DNA from: Scytonema hofmannii PCC 7110
Lineage (GTDB): Bacteria > Cyanobacteriota > Cyanobacteriia > Cyanobacteriales > Nostocaceae
Direction of reading: 5' to 3'
Assembly (NCBI RefSeq): GCF_000346485.2
Contig: NZ_KQ976354.1
Coordinates: 11,414,197-11,478,196, forward strand
Length of the DNA: 64,000 nt
How positions within the stretch are numbered: position 1 is the stretch's first letter; every line of letters begins with the position of its first letter. Shown here one piece after another: positions 44,478 through 54,603 of the stretch. Made by a program: the position numbers and the translations under genes. Under the pieces are notes generated by a model. The model saw only the letters and a program-made list of their open reading frames with translations, searched no databases and had not been told where the DNA came from.

Positions 44478-45917
44478 TCACCCTTTAAACGTCAACACCG
44501 GACTCAACCTAGCCACAACACCCACCATATCCGCCTGTACCTGTACATCAATTACGGGCTGTATGGGTTTATAAGCAGCTGGCGCTTCTTCGATGCGGCG
44601 TTCTTCCCGCAAAGTGATACAATCTACACCTGTTAATCCCAAGGCTTCTTCACTCTGAGATGCTCCTTTACGGGTAAGGTCAAACCGTGAAAGTACTCTT
44701 CCCGCACCGTGGGAAGCAGAAGCGCAAAAAGCTGGATTGCCTTTCCCCACTACCAGATATGATGGCGTCCCCATCGATCCCGGTATAATTACGGGTTGTC
44801 CTTCGTAGGCGGGACAAGCACCTTTGCGAGTCACCCATCCTGCACCCTCTCGCAAAGTGATGTTGTGCGGTAAGTCATACACCAGTGGTGCTTCTACATC
44901 TCCATAAACTTCTCGCAAACGCAGACGCAGTAATTCTGCTAACAAAAGTCTGTTAACAAAACCATAGTTAGCAGCTGTAGCCTCTGCTTGCAGATACTGG
45001 GTAACTAGTTCGGGATGGGAATGCACGGACAAAGGAAAAATGTGGGAGTCTGGATACTTCAAACCTTTTTCCCAAGATGCTTTAGCTTTGTCACGCCACA
45101 TTCCACCAATGTACTTACCTACGTTCCGAGAACCAGAATGAATCATGAAGGCAATTTGTCCTTCTTTAATTCCCCACTCATGGGCTAATGCTCTATTTTC
45201 TACTCGTTCTACTCTTTGAATTTCAACAAAGTGGTTCCCAGATCCAATAGTTGCAAGCCCACCATCGCGTACCAGCCCATTTTCAGGGACTAATTCTTCA
45301 GGAGCAAGTTTCCAATCTCCCTCCATTGAACCATTTAAGAAGATGAGATCGCCCTCTGCAAGCAATTCATTAAGATCGGACTTGACAAAACTCCCCGTAG
45401 GCTCATCTAACATGGCATCTACCCAACCAGGAACTCCATATTGAAACAATGCGTGCATGGTACGAGCATTCATTGTTACATCACGGGTTCCAAAAAAATA
45501 GTCCCCTTTCATGCGTTCCACAAACTGGTTGCGCTTTGCCAGGAATTGGTCAATTGTTAGATTGGCAACGTGCAAGCGCATTCCACAGTTTATATCTGAA
45601 CCGACAGCACTGGGAATAACTTGACCGATTGTTTCGATAACTGAACCAATGGCAATTCCCCCATCACCGGGATGAAAGTCCGGTGTTGCATATGCACGAC
45701 AAACACATCCACCAGCAGGATGGCGCACGTTGGCTAAGTTTGCTAATTGTTTGAGCGCCTTTGCTTCTACAGGGAAACCTTGTGGAAGTAACACTTCTGC
45801 TACGGGTGCATCGGAGGTATTGGATAAACGAATAGAGTAAGTCTTGTTGTTGTAGCTGACATCAAGCCCTTGGCGAGCTAGAGCTTGCAAAAGTCGTTTT
45901 AAATTCTTTGGCTGCAT
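44478..45917 (-). CDS. rtcB: RtcB family RNA ligase
   Basis: 479 residues from the ATG at 45917 (GGAG 8 nt upstream; a TTG at 45959 is less likely). DFHPGDGGIAIGSVIET, SAVGSDINCGMRLH, GSGNHFVEIQRVE, HSGSRNVGKYIGG and SASHGAGRVLSR contain the metal-binding Cys/His and the histidine that is guanylylated. RtcB joins 2',3'-cyclic phosphate or 3'-phosphate to 5'-OH ends with GTP and Mn2+. No RtcA or RtcR partner nearby. Confidence 0.92.
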   Translation of the reverse strand: MQPKNLKRLLQALARQGLDVSYNNKTYSIRLSNTSDAPVAEVLLPQGFPVEAKALKQLANLANVRHPAGGCVCRAYATPDFHPGDGGIAIGSVIETIGQVIPSAVGSDINCGMRLHVANLTIDQFLAKRNQFVERMKGDYFFGTRDVTMNARTMHALFQYGVPGWVDAMLDEPTGSFVKSDLNELLAEGDLIFLNGSMEGDWKLAPEELVPENGLVRDGGLATIGSGNHFVEIQRVERVENRALAHEWGIKEGQIAFMIHSGSRNVGKYIGGMWRDKAKASWEKGLKYPDSHIFPLSVHSHPELVTQYLQAEATAANYGFVNRLLLAELLRLRLREVYGDVEAPLVYDLPHNITLREGAGWVTRKGACPAYEGQPVIIPGSMGTPSYLVVGKGNPAFCASASHGAGRVLSRFDLTRKGASQSEEALGLTGVDCITLREERRIEEAPAAYKPIQPVIDVQVQADMVGVVARLSPVLTFKG

Positions 45918-46480
45918 GAAAACTCCATGTTCAGCACTGAGGAGAGAGCGTTCAGTCAAATTTCAAAAAATGAAAGTAAGACTCAGAACTTATAACTCTG
46001 AACTCAGGGCTTTATTTTTTTTGAAGAGTTTAGGAGACTTTGGTTCAGCAGCCGCATCTCAACTTAAAAGTAGAAGTCGTTTTCCCAAATAGTATGGGAA
46101 GACGACAGGAGAATTCCTACTTATGTCTATGCTACATTAATAACACAAAGATTTTCGAGTGGCAAGCTCTTTTATTTGCGATCGCTATTTCTGCACAAAA
46201 GCACGAAGTAAAAAATGTATTTTGAATATTGTCAATTATTGCCAAATAGATCGCTCTAATTCAAAAAAAGAAGTGGCAGAGCCACTTCTAAGTAATTCCC
46301 AGGTAGAACCTAATCTTTAGTATAACTTTTATAAATATTTCAAATCGTATAATTACACACTTATTAATCTTCCCATTTATTAGGCTTTTTGGGTTTTAAA
46401 ACTTTAAGACTATAATTTATGGAAATTTGCAACATTGAATGTAGAGATGACACAAAACATCTCTACACATAGAGTTTCTG
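45918..46480. other. Gene-poor region with two hairpins
   Basis: AGAAGTGGC-AGA-GCCACTTCT at 46269-46289 and TGTAGAGATG/CATCTCTACA at 46440-46467. The latter is just past the helicase stop and may act as its terminator. A 61-codon frame at 46040 lacks a convincing ribosome site and is not called. Confidence 0.55.
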
Positions 46481-49162
46481 CTATTCCACAACCTCATTAA
46501 CAGGAAATCGATCGATCAATTGCATTGCACGATTGGCATTACGGCGCAAGGTATCTGACAAATGAGGTACGTGAGGAATTTGTGAAAGTAAATCTAAAGT
46601 CCGGCGTAAAATTCTTACCACGTCGCCTTCATCTAAACTTGTGCGATCGCACAACTCTACCCACTCCATTCCCAAAGCCCACTGTTCTACTAAAGAAACC
46701 AAATTGATAAATTTAGTCTCCAAACCCACAGGCAATGCGACACCATGGCGATATTGCACCTTAAGTACGGAACGACGAATTTTTTGCAGTCTCGTCCAAG
46801 CCTCATCCACTTCGGAGGAGACATCAAAGTTAACTTTGCTGTCTGGACGTGGTGTTTCGGTGACCAATGCTGCTACTGTCGCTGCTAAGTGTTGCGGATC
46901 TAAGTTATCTAATTCCTTACTAGCAAGTACCAAGCCAAGCCATAATTCATTTTCTCCTCTCAGGGCTGCAGCACTCTGTCCCAATTCTGTAGGAACCAAG
47001 TTAACCAGACATTCAAAATGCTGTAGAATTTCAATTAAATTCAAAAATTCCTCCCAATGGCGCTGGGATTCTTGCTCGACTTGCGATCGCAACTCCTGAA
47101 TTTCTGCTTTCAATTCACCAACACGTGCTTTGCGTTTGGAAAGATTGCTCACATTGCCAGATTGATGCAAGGGATGAGCCTCTAATTGCTGCTGTACTGC
47201 AACAAGACGGCTCAACTGTTCTGCAACTTCTGGAGCCATATATTCAGTTCCACTGGGATCGGGAATCTGTTGGGCTATGGCTGCTGTTTCCTGATTACCT
47301 GCGAGTGTCTGTCCCCGTTTCAAAGGCATCTCTGGTGGTGGTAGGAAATCGGCAGGCACTTCTATTCTAGGTAATTCTGCATGCAAATCCAACACATCGG
47401 AGGTTGTCACAACATACCACCGATTATCTCGCCCCAAACAAACTAGATAACTCGTTTGACTGGGACTTGGTGTTTTCCCCACCAACACTGCGGGAATTGG
47501 CGCGGGCATTGTAAAGTTTTTACTCTTGAGACTCAAAAGCGTTCCCGATACAGCAAAATCTAACATCATTGCCAATTCTTCTTGTCGGGTTTCTTGAGCC
47601 TGTTCTTGCAGCGTTTTCAATAATTGACGTTCTACTCGCAAGCGTTGCCTTAATTTCTCATAAACAGCCACTTCCCCTTCGTCAATCGTTTCAATCTGTG
47701 CTTGAAGTTCGTCTAATTGTGTTTGTAAATAGTCTATATACTCATACTGCGGTTTGAGATGAAGATTCGCCAAGTATTGCCCAAAACTGCGTTCTATCAG
47801 TTCTCTTGATTGCTCAAGCGTATGAGTTTGCAGTAGGTTGAGCACCATGCCGTAACTGGGCGTAAACTGGCTGACTAGGGGATCTGGTCTAGATGTCCCT
47901 AAATACGCTGCTTCCTTTGCTCCTTCAAAAGGAGTTTGCAGGGTCACCACATGACCCCGTTCATCCATCCCCCGACGCCCCGCTCTTCCTGCCATTTGCA
48001 GAAACTCGGAAGCGTTTAACAAGCGATGTCCTGTATCGGTACGCTTGGAGAGGGTAGAAATGACTGTTGTTCTGGCTGGCATATTAATTCCTGCAGCCAA
48101 AGTTTCGGTAGCAAATACAACTTTAATCAGCCCTTGCTGGAAGAGTTCTTCTACCAGTACTTTCCAAGCAGGTAATATCCCCGCATGGTGTGCTGCAATA
48201 CCTCGATACAGAGGTCCGACGTGTCCGGAACGACCTGCATCGGGATTGCGTGTTAAAAATTCGTCAATTTGCCTGCGTAACTGTTGTGCTTCCTCTCTAT
48301 TAACCAGCCAGAGATCGCCAACTTCTGCCACTGCTTTATCACAACCTCGGCGACTGAAGATAAAGTAAATAGCTGGTAGCATATCCCGTTCTTGGAGTTG
48401 GGTTAGAATCTGAGTGATCTCAGGTGCTTCAGCTCTTACATTTTTGCCTTTTTCTTTGTCTCCCCTTTTCTTTTTCTTCAGGAGGCGGGAGTTAATTTGG
48501 GTTTTGTTGTCATTTAATAGCGGAAATAGCCCTTTTACCGTGCCAAAGTGAAATTCTAAAGGGACTGGTCGAAAATCAGAATAAATCAAGTCTGTGGGAC
48601 CGTGGACTTGATTTAACCAGTCGGTCAGTTCATCACTATTGGCAACCGTTGCTGACAGGGCTACAAGTTGAACGCTTCGAGGACAATATATGATAGATTC
48701 TTCCCAAACTGTTCCTCTTTGGCGATCGTTCATGTAGTGGCACTCGTCAAGCACCACCCCCTCAACGTCCGCTAAGGAAATCCCAACTTGCCCGATAGGC
48801 GTACCATAGAGCATATTGCGAAAAATCTCTGTGGTCATAACCAATACCGATGCATCTCGGTTGATGGAGGCGTCGCCAGTCAACAGCCCGACATTGTCAA
48901 AGCCAAATCTTTCGCGAAAGTCTCGCAGTTTCTGATTTGAGAGTGCTTTCAAAGGAGTCGTGTAGAAAACTCGCTTTCCTCGCGACAGGGCGCGACAAAT
49001 AGCATATTCCCCTATTAATGTTTTACCTGAACCAGTGGGCGCACACACAACTACGGAGCGTCCGGCGTTCAGAGACGCGATCGCTTCCTTTTGGAACCGA
49101 TCCAGTTCAAAAGGGAAGATCGAACTTGGGTCAACTTCAGGAGACAGCGCAGGATAGTTCAC
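46481..49162 (-). CDS. Ski2/Mtr4-like DExH RNA helicase
   Basis: 893 residues. Q-like FELDRFQKEAI, motif I APTGSGKTLIGEYA, motif II DECHYMND, motif III LSATVANS, motif VI QMAGRAGRRG, and a C-terminal DSHCT-type helical domain (LCDRTSLDEGDVVRILRRTLDLLSQI). This matches the cyanobacterial/plastid group related to plant ISE2, involved in RNA processing. The region GDKEKGKNVRAEAPE between the helicase cores is Lys-rich. Tandem GTTAGTT repeats (49219-49265) separate it from proC. Confidence 0.9.
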   Translation of the reverse strand: MNYPALSPEVDPSSIFPFELDRFQKEAIASLNAGRSVVVCAPTGSGKTLIGEYAICRALSRGKRVFYTTPLKALSNQKLRDFRERFGFDNVGLLTGDASINRDASVLVMTTEIFRNMLYGTPIGQVGISLADVEGVVLDECHYMNDRQRGTVWEESIIYCPRSVQLVALSATVANSDELTDWLNQVHGPTDLIYSDFRPVPLEFHFGTVKGLFPLLNDNKTQINSRLLKKKKRGDKEKGKNVRAEAPEITQILTQLQERDMLPAIYFIFSRRGCDKAVAEVGDLWLVNREEAQQLRRQIDEFLTRNPDAGRSGHVGPLYRGIAAHHAGILPAWKVLVEELFQQGLIKVVFATETLAAGINMPARTTVISTLSKRTDTGHRLLNASEFLQMAGRAGRRGMDERGHVVTLQTPFEGAKEAAYLGTSRPDPLVSQFTPSYGMVLNLLQTHTLEQSRELIERSFGQYLANLHLKPQYEYIDYLQTQLDELQAQIETIDEGEVAVYEKLRQRLRVERQLLKTLQEQAQETRQEELAMMLDFAVSGTLLSLKSKNFTMPAPIPAVLVGKTPSPSQTSYLVCLGRDNRWYVVTTSDVLDLHAELPRIEVPADFLPPPEMPLKRGQTLAGNQETAAIAQQIPDPSGTEYMAPEVAEQLSRLVAVQQQLEAHPLHQSGNVSNLSKRKARVGELKAEIQELRSQVEQESQRHWEEFLNLIEILQHFECLVNLVPTELGQSAAALRGENELWLGLVLASKELDNLDPQHLAATVAALVTETPRPDSKVNFDVSSEVDEAWTRLQKIRRSVLKVQYRHGVALPVGLETKFINLVSLVEQWALGMEWVELCDRTSLDEGDVVRILRRTLDLLSQIPHVPHLSDTLRRNANRAMQLIDRFPVNEVVE

Positions 49163-49304
49163 TCAATCTTAATTGCAACCATATTATTTACTATATTAAC
49201 CAGTCTTTTGTCAACTTTGTCAGTTGTTAGTTGTTAGTTGTTAGTTGTTCGTTGTTCGTTGTTCGTTTTACTACTAACCACTTACCACTTACCACTAACC
49301 TTTA

Positions 49305-50117
49305 TTATTTTCCCAATTCTTGAGATCGTGCTGTGGCTGCTTTGACTGCTTGAATTAAAGCCGAACGAAAAGAAGCTTGCTCTAATTGGACAATACCAGC
49401 AATTGTTGTACCACCCGGACTGGTGACGCGATCTTTGAGTTCTGCTGGATGAATTTTTGTTTCATGGAGAAGTGTTGCTGTTCCCAGTACAGTTTGTAGG
49501 GCGAGTTGGTTGGCGATCGCTCTTGGTAAACCTGCTGCGACTCCCCCATCTGCAAGTGCTTCTACCATCAGCGCTACGTAAGCCGGTCCCGATCCTGATA
49601 GCCCTGTGACTGCATCCATCAAGCTTTCTGAAACTTCTACGACTTCTCCTACTGCCGAAAAGAGTTTCTTTGCTATTTCTTGGTGATGTACCTTGGTATA
49701 TGCCCCCATACATATCGCCGTCATTCCCGCCCCTACAGTTGCAGGGGTGTTTGGCATCGCCCGAATGACTGGTATGTGGGGAAAAGCTGCTTCTAATTGA
49801 CTGAGAGTCACACCTGCCAATATGGAAATGACTAAAGGTTTGGAACCTGTGGGTATGACATCTGCCAATTCTTGGGCGATCGCACTAAATACCTGGGGCT
49901 TAACTGCCAGAAATAGGACTTCTGTCACTTGTGTGAAAACCAGACGATTATCTGGTGTCACTGTAATACCGTACTCCTCCTGTAAGAAAACTTGCCGTGA
50001 GGGCTGCGGTTCGCTGACTATAACTTCTGATGGTTGATATATTTTCCGAGCAATAAGACGGGATAACAGCGCTTCTCCCATTACCCCGCCACCTATTAAG
50101 CCAAATTTAGTTGTCAT
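49305..50117 (-). CDS. proC: Pyrroline-5-carboxylate reductase
   Basis: 270 residues. FGLIGGGVMGEALLSRLI (NAD(P)H fold), LFLAVKPQVF, RAMPNTPATVGAGMTAI, GLSGSGPAYVALMVEALADGGVAAGLPR and VTSPGGTTIAGI are ProC signatures. Final step of proline synthesis. It is the last gene of the pipX-pipY-sepF-proC run. The ATG lies at the edge of a heptanucleotide array, and no normal ribosome site is visible. Confidence 0.95.
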   Translation of the reverse strand: MTTKFGLIGGGVMGEALLSRLIARKIYQPSEVIVSEPQPSRQVFLQEEYGITVTPDNRLVFTQVTEVLFLAVKPQVFSAIAQELADVIPTGSKPLVISILAGVTLSQLEAAFPHIPVIRAMPNTPATVGAGMTAICMGAYTKVHHQEIAKKLFSAVGEVVEVSESLMDAVTGLSGSGPAYVALMVEALADGGVAAGLPRAIANQLALQTVLGTATLLHETKIHPAELKDRVTSPGGTTIAGIVQLEQASFRSALIQAVKAATARSQELGK

Positions 50118-50158
50118 TTGTCATTTGTCATTTGTCATTTGTCATTTGTCATTTGTCT
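50112..50158. repeat. (ATGACAA)n heptanucleotide array before proC
   Basis: About six or seven units on the minus strand; the last ATGACAA is the proC start. The 7-bp period puts ATGs in all three frames upstream of the real start. Followed by an AAAGGACAAAGGAC tract. Confidence 0.9.
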
Positions 50159-50210
50159 CTATTCTGACGACAAAGGACAAAGGACAAAGGACTAATAACT
50201 TGTATATTAT

Positions 50211-50807
50211 TTATTGTGCTACGCGGTTAGCGTCATTTCCCCAATTTTGATTTGGGGTTGCAGTAGGACGTGGGCGTGCAGGCGGTTGGGGAACTTCGTG
50301 CAGAACTCCTGTTTGAGTACTAACTTGTACGCAGCTTGGTGTAAACAAAAAGATACTTTCGCCGATGCGTTCTTGATGTCCATCTAGGGCGTAAGTTCCA
50401 CCTGCAACAAAATCTACTGCCCGTTGTGCCTGATCCGGGTCCATAATTGTTAAATTTAACACAACTGACTTACGCTCTCGCAATGCTTGAATCGCCTGGG
50501 GCATTTCTTCAAAGGTGCGTGGCTCTAGCACCAATACTTCTGAGATCCCGTTCATTGCTCCTGGCATACCAATAACATTACTCATCGGCTTAGAACCTGT
50601 TGCTATATCATTTCCCCCCATTGTAGGCACAGGTTCGCGCCAACGTCGATTAGCTGGTGTAGGTTCTTGTGGTGTTTGTTGAGAGGCATTTTGTTCCTGA
50701 TACAGATTCCGGTAACTATCTGTATCGGGTTCTTCTTCTTCATAGTAGTACTCTACTGGCTCATTTAGACCGACGAAGTCTCTCAGCTTGGAAAATATGT
50801 TGTTCAT
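50211..50807 (-). CDS. sepF: Cell division protein SepF
   Basis: 198 residues from the ATG at 50807, with AGGAG 10 nt upstream. N-terminal amphipathic helix [14 protein letters not shown] for membrane binding, acidic linker, then the SepF core ([61 protein letters not shown]). SepF anchors FtsZ to the membrane. The C-terminus is Pro/Asn-rich. Conserved location between pipY and proC. Confidence 0.95.
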   Translation of the reverse strand: MNNIFSKLRDFVGLNEPVEYYYEEEEPDTDSYRNLYQEQNASQQTPQEPTPANRRWREPVPTMGGNDIATGSKPMSNVIGMPGAMNGISEVLVLEPRTFEEMPQAIQALRERKSVVLNLTIMDPDQAQRAVDFVAGGTYALDGHQERIGESIFLFTPSCVQVSTQTGVLHEVPQPPARPRPTATPNQNWGNDANRVAQ

Positions 50808-51063
50808 GGTTTGCGCTCCTAGTGCCAATCACTATTGACTGTAGTGACCAAAATAACTCAGTCAACTCTCACTGCTACAATGGTCGGACAACCCAGCAAA
50901 TTCTATCGCTGTTTGTAGCATCTATTACGTTTTTTTTTAATAAACAGAAAATGCCCCCAGTCTGTTTGTTATATTGTCTTGCACACAATAATGAGTCCAG
51001 ATTATAACTTAACTGGAACGCTAGGGGAAGTTTATGACATCCTTTTTTTTATCTTTAATTTCT

Positions 51064-51102
51064 AAATCAGTGACCAGTGGTCACTGGTCACTGGTCACTG
51101 AT
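51064..51102. repeat. CACTGGT heptamer repeat
   Basis: GTGACCAGTGGTCACTGGTC-type units; related tracts occur at about 31113-31128 and 37900-37930. It overlaps the pipY stop region. Confidence 0.75.
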
Positions 51103-51769
51103 ACAGTCTTTCACCAAACAGAATGGTTCCTAACCTGACCATTGTTGTACCGGCTTGTATTGCCAGTTGGTAATCGCCTGACATCCCCATGCTCAGTTGG
51201 TGCATTTTAATGCTAGATAAGTTTTTTTCTTGAATTTCTTTCGCTAGGTCTCGAGTACGATGAAACACGTCGAGTATCTCGGACTCATTTAATCCAAGTG
51301 GTGGAATTGTCATCAAACCATGAATTTGTAAATTTTTACATTCATTAAGCTGTGATAAATCTTCTAGTAACTGTGATACCGTCCAACCTGACTTGTTGGG
51401 ATCGCTGAGAATTTTGACTTGCAGGCAAACCAAAGGGCTTCGTCCCAATTGCTGTGCTAATTGGTTTAAGCGTTGAGCCAGTTTCAAACTATCCACAGAA
51501 TGTATCCACTGGAAGTGTTCAATGGCAAGTTTTGCTTTGTTACTTTGCACTTTGCCAATAAAGTGCCAGGTAATATCTGGTAAATCTTGCAACTCGACTT
51601 GTTTGGTTGCTGCCTCTTGGATGCGACTCTCTCCAAAATCGCGAATTCCGGCAGCATAGGCATGGCGCATCATTTCAGGGGCTACTTGCTTGGTAACAGC
51701 AATTAACCGAACTGAACTCGGGAGAGAGGACTGAATGGCAATAATACGTTCGGTGGGCGAACTGCTCAT
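51095..51769 (-). CDS. pipY: PLP-binding protein PipY (YggS/PLPBP family)
   Basis: 224 residues. VRLIAVTKQVAPEMMRHAYAAGIRDFGES contains the PLP lysine (VTK), ITWHFIGKVQSNK and LSMGMSGDYQLAIQAGTTMVRLGTILFGER complete the family pattern. Maintains PLP and amino-acid homeostasis. The ATG overlaps the pipX stop by 4 bp, so translation is coupled, as in other cyanobacteria. Confidence 0.95.
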   Translation of the reverse strand: MSSSPTERIIAIQSSLPSSVRLIAVTKQVAPEMMRHAYAAGIRDFGESRIQEAATKQVELQDLPDITWHFIGKVQSNKAKLAIEHFQWIHSVDSLKLAQRLNQLAQQLGRSPLVCLQVKILSDPNKSGWTVSQLLEDLSQLNECKNLQIHGLMTIPPLGLNESEILDVFHRTRDLAKEIQEKNLSSIKMHQLSMGMSGDYQLAIQAGTTMVRLGTILFGERLYQ

Positions 51770-52044
51770 TGGAAGGTGCGTTGGAAAACACTGTGAAGCT
51801 GATCGTACTCTTGTGATTGTCCGCTACGTCGTAGATTACGTAAACGGGTTTCTAATAACATTCTGGCTTCTGTTCGTCCAATTGACTGGAATTTGAGACC
51901 CTTCGCATCAGATGTTACTAAAAAGAACAAGCGCTGTGCGTAAAGTGTAGTGAACAACTCCTGGTTCTCGTCTACCATACAAATCCTATAGAGCAAACCC
52001 CAAGTTGGATGATTTATGTAAGTTTCCGAGTTTTCTGAGTACAT
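51766..52044 (-). CDS. pipX: PipX, PII- and NtcA-binding coactivator
   Basis: 92 residues: YINHPTWGLLYRICMVDENQELFTTLYAQRLFFLV is the Tudor-like domain, followed by two helices (TEARMLLETRLRNLRR). PipX binds NtcA under nitrogen limitation and PII under sufficiency. A cyanobacteria-specific family, which supports the organism call. First gene of pipX-pipY. Confidence 0.95.
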   Translation of the reverse strand: MYSENSETYINHPTWGLLYRICMVDENQELFTTLYAQRLFFLVTSDAKGLKFQSIGRTEARMLLETRLRNLRRSGQSQEYDQLHSVFQRTFQ

Positions 52045-52371
52045 TTAATACTGTTTGATGATGGATATATCAATAAGGGTGCAAAAATTCTGACAGTGAT
52101 GGATGTATCGCTGAATTTTTGCTGAAAATTGCCAAAGTAGTGTAAAACCATGTTTATTTTGTCACGAGCTATTAGTCAAGAGCAATTCCAAGAGAAGTCA
52201 TTAACTGATAGCTTCAATTACAGGTTCTGGTCTCACCACTCAAAGGCTTTTGATTTAAGACTGCTGCTAGAGCTTGAAGTTGTGCTTGCGCTTTATACAG
52301 CGATTCATACCATTCTCTCTCAGGATCGCTGTCTGCTACAATTCCAGCTCCTACTTGTCCCCAGACAGTGT

Positions 52372-52412
52372 TGATTTTGGATTTTGGATTGGGGATTTTG
52401 GATTGGGGATTG
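52372..52412. repeat. GATTTTGGATTGGGG repeat inside pabB
   Basis: Read in frame as NPQSKIPNPKSKIN just before the conserved GQVGAGIVAD block. The same unit occurs intergenically at 38465-38498. Confidence 0.85.
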
Positions 52413-53160
52413 ATTATTAATTCTTCTCCCTTGTCCTTCTTGTCCTCTGCAATAGAAGGAGCTAGTAGAAGGGTACGGATGAGAATATTTAAGTCCAAGT
52501 TACCCTGCCAATCTAAATAGCCGCACGAACCATAGAACAAGCTGCGACGTGTAGGTTCGAGTTCTTCAATAATTTCCATGCAGCGAACTTTGGGGCAACC
52601 CGTAATTGTGCCGCCAGGAAACATGGCACGAATTAAGTCAAGGGCATCACATTCTGATTTTAGAACACCTTTGATGTTGCTGACAAGATGCATAACATGA
52701 CTGTAACGCTCAATTGTCAATAATTCATCAACATTAACAGTTCCCCATTCACAGACTCGCCCCAAATCATTGCGTTCTAAATCTACAAGCATGATGTGTT
52801 CGGCGCGTTCTTTGGTATTGTTGAGCAGTTCTTGCGCCAACTGTCGGTCTTCGCTAGGCGTCATTCCACGCGATCGCGTCCCGGCAATAGGTCTTGTAGA
52901 GGCATAAGATTTTGTCTTTCCGTATTTTTGTAGTTTTACTAACCTTTCTGGAGAACAACTCACGACTTCCCCCCAGGGAGTTTGCCAGTAGCTTGCAAAA
53001 GGGGAAGGATTGATCTGTTGCAGAACCCGGTACACGTCCCAACCACAAGCTGTTGTTTGTATTTCAAAACGAAGCGACAGATTTGCTTGAAAGATATCTC
53101 CAGCTTGAATGTATTTTTTAGCATGGTTGACTGCCGCCTCGTACTTTTGTTGAGATATGT

Positions 53161-53194
53161 GGAAGAAGGGAGTGGGGAGGTGGGGAGGTGGGGC
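53161..53194. repeat. GGGGAGGTGGGGAGG repeat inside pabB
   Basis: Encodes the Pro-rich APPPHLPTPFF stretch, in the variable region before the chorismate-binding domain. Confidence 0.75.
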
Positions 53195-53450
53195 GCTCTG
53201 ATGACTTGGGACTGGGGTGGATGTTGTTCCCTTGTCGTCTGCTGCTTGTAACTTCTTCTCAAGTTCATCCAGTCCAACAGGACTACTAGCGGCTAGCCAT
53301 AAAATTTGCTCTTTGTGGTTTAGAACAGCAAAGCACTCTGGTTCGTACCAAAAGGCTAGTGGAAACGGTAGGAGATCGGGTTTGTTGAAGGGTAACTGTT
53401 CAATTTCCCATGCCACATCATAGCCCAACCAACCCAGCCAACCGCCTGTG

Positions 53451-53483
53451 AAGGGGAGAGGGGGGGATGGGGAGAGGGGGGGA
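53451..53483. repeat. GGGGATGGGGAGAGG repeat at the pabB frameshift
   Basis: Contains two runs of seven G. Similar to the linker-encoding repeat in cobA-hemD at 28969-29020. The reading frame of pabB changes within it. Confidence 0.9.
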
Positions 53484-53897
53484 CATTTCTCCTTGTGTCC
53501 GTAGCAACTTGTCTAAAAATGGTAAAACTTCTCCAAGTGGTGGTGTCCACATTTGTGGAACTCTATCAATAACCCGAGGTGCGCCAGCACAGATAGAATA
53601 TTGAGCCACCTGGGGACAATCTGTTGGTGTTGGGTAAGGGCTTTCCAGTAAAGTGGCAATTTTGTATGTGGAGGTATGACGAAATAAGGCCATGAAAATA
53701 TCAGAACCTGTACGATTTTCTAAGGGGAGCGATCGCCAATACCAAGGCTGTATCATTATCTTTTATCAGAACGAGCCACGAATGCAGTTAAGTATATATG
53801 GCAATTGGCTATTTTTGCCAAAACATTTTTCTAAAACCATATTGCACTACGCTGTTAAATACTTTTTATTATCTATTTGAATTGCCGGATTGGGTCA

Positions 53898-54443
53898 ATG
53901 AATATTATCACTACGAAAATCCCCGAAGTTCTAATTATCGAACCTAAAGTCTTTCAGGACGAGCGAGGCTTTTTCTTTGAAGCTTTCAATTATAAAATTT
54001 TTACAGAGCAAACAGGTATTTTTGTCAACTTTGTACAAGACAATCACTCAGCCTCAAAACAGAATGTCCTGCGGGGATTGCATTACCAAATACAACAACC
54101 GCAGGGCAAGCTTATTCGTGCGATCGCTGGCACTATCTTTGATGTAGCTGTAGATATTAGAAAAAGTTCTCCCACTTTCGGTCAATGGGTTGGCTGTGAA
54201 CTCAGCGATCTCAATAAACGACAATTGTGGATACCTCCTGGTTTTGCCCACGGTTTTGTCGTCCGTTCAGAAACCGCCGAAGTTCTATACAAAACTACAG
54301 ATTACTACGCCCCCAAATACGATCGCTGTATTATTTGGGACGATCTTGATTTAGCCATAGATTGGCATTTGACAAACCCGCCCATTCTATCTCCCAAAGA
54401 CGCTGCCGGTCAATCTTTCAAAACTGCTGAGATTTTTTTATAA
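53898..54443 (+). CDS. rfbC: dTDP-4-dehydrorhamnose 3,5-epimerase
   Basis: 181 residues from the ATG at 53898 (a TTG 21 nt earlier is less likely). EPKVFQDERGFFFEAFN, FVQDNHSASKQNVLRGLHYQ, GTIFDVAVDIRKSSPTFG, IPPGFAHGFVV and YYAPKYDRCIIWDD are RmlC blocks, with the catalytic His (GLHYQ) and Tyr present. Third step of dTDP-L-rhamnose synthesis. The following rfb genes begin 5 kb downstream. Confidence 0.94.
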   Translation: MNIITTKIPEVLIIEPKVFQDERGFFFEAFNYKIFTEQTGIFVNFVQDNHSASKQNVLRGLHYQIQQPQGKLIRAIAGTIFDVAVDIRKSSPTFGQWVGCELSDLNKRQLWIPPGFAHGFVVRSETAEVLYKTTDYYAPKYDRCIIWDDLDLAIDWHLTNPPILSPKDAAGQSFKTAEIFL

Positions 54444-54469
54444 TTGCTAACAGTCAACAATTAACCGTT

Positions 54470-54597
54470 ATAGCAATCCTATTTGATTTGTGAAAAAATC
54501 TAAGTACTTGTAGGGTGGGCTTTAGCCCACCACGTAAGCTTTTGGTGGGCTAAAGCCCACCCTACGTGTATTTCAAAAATCAAATAGAAGTCCTATA
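54470..54597. mobile_element. MITE-like element with perfect 23-bp inner stem
   Basis: Outer ends ATAGCAATCCTATTTGATT and inverted AATCAAATAGAAGTCCTAT. Inside, arms at 54510-54532 and 54543-54565 (GTAGGGTGGGCTTTAGCCCA... and complement) match perfectly. Related to 11520-11666. No ORF. Sits between rfbC and the repeat protein. Confidence 0.85.
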
Positions 54598-54603
54598 TAA
54601 CCA

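Larger units (their letters stand above)
52214..53756 (-). pseudogene. pabB: PabB-like aminodeoxychorismate/anthranilate synthase component I, frameshifted
   Basis: Two frames form one gene. The N-terminal frame (from ATG 53756, MIQPWYWRSLPLENRTGSD) runs to GEVLPFLDKLLRTQGE and then into a G/C-rich repeat at 53451-53483. The family sequence resumes in another frame as FTGGWLGWLGYDVAWEIEQLP. The core is intact: GDIFQANLSLRFE, RPIAGTRSRG, ERAEHIMLVDLERNDLGRVC, FPGGTITGCPKVRCMEII and GQVGAGIVADSDPEREW. Three repeat-derived insertions are present (52372-52412, 53161-53194, 53451-53483). Translation as written would be split. Whether the frameshift is real or an assembly error in runs of seven G is open. 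Confidence 0.85.

Noticed and set aside
46040..46225. A 61-codon plus-strand frame in the rtcB-helicase spacer
   Set aside because: Poor codon pattern, start without a ribosome site, no recognisable motif.
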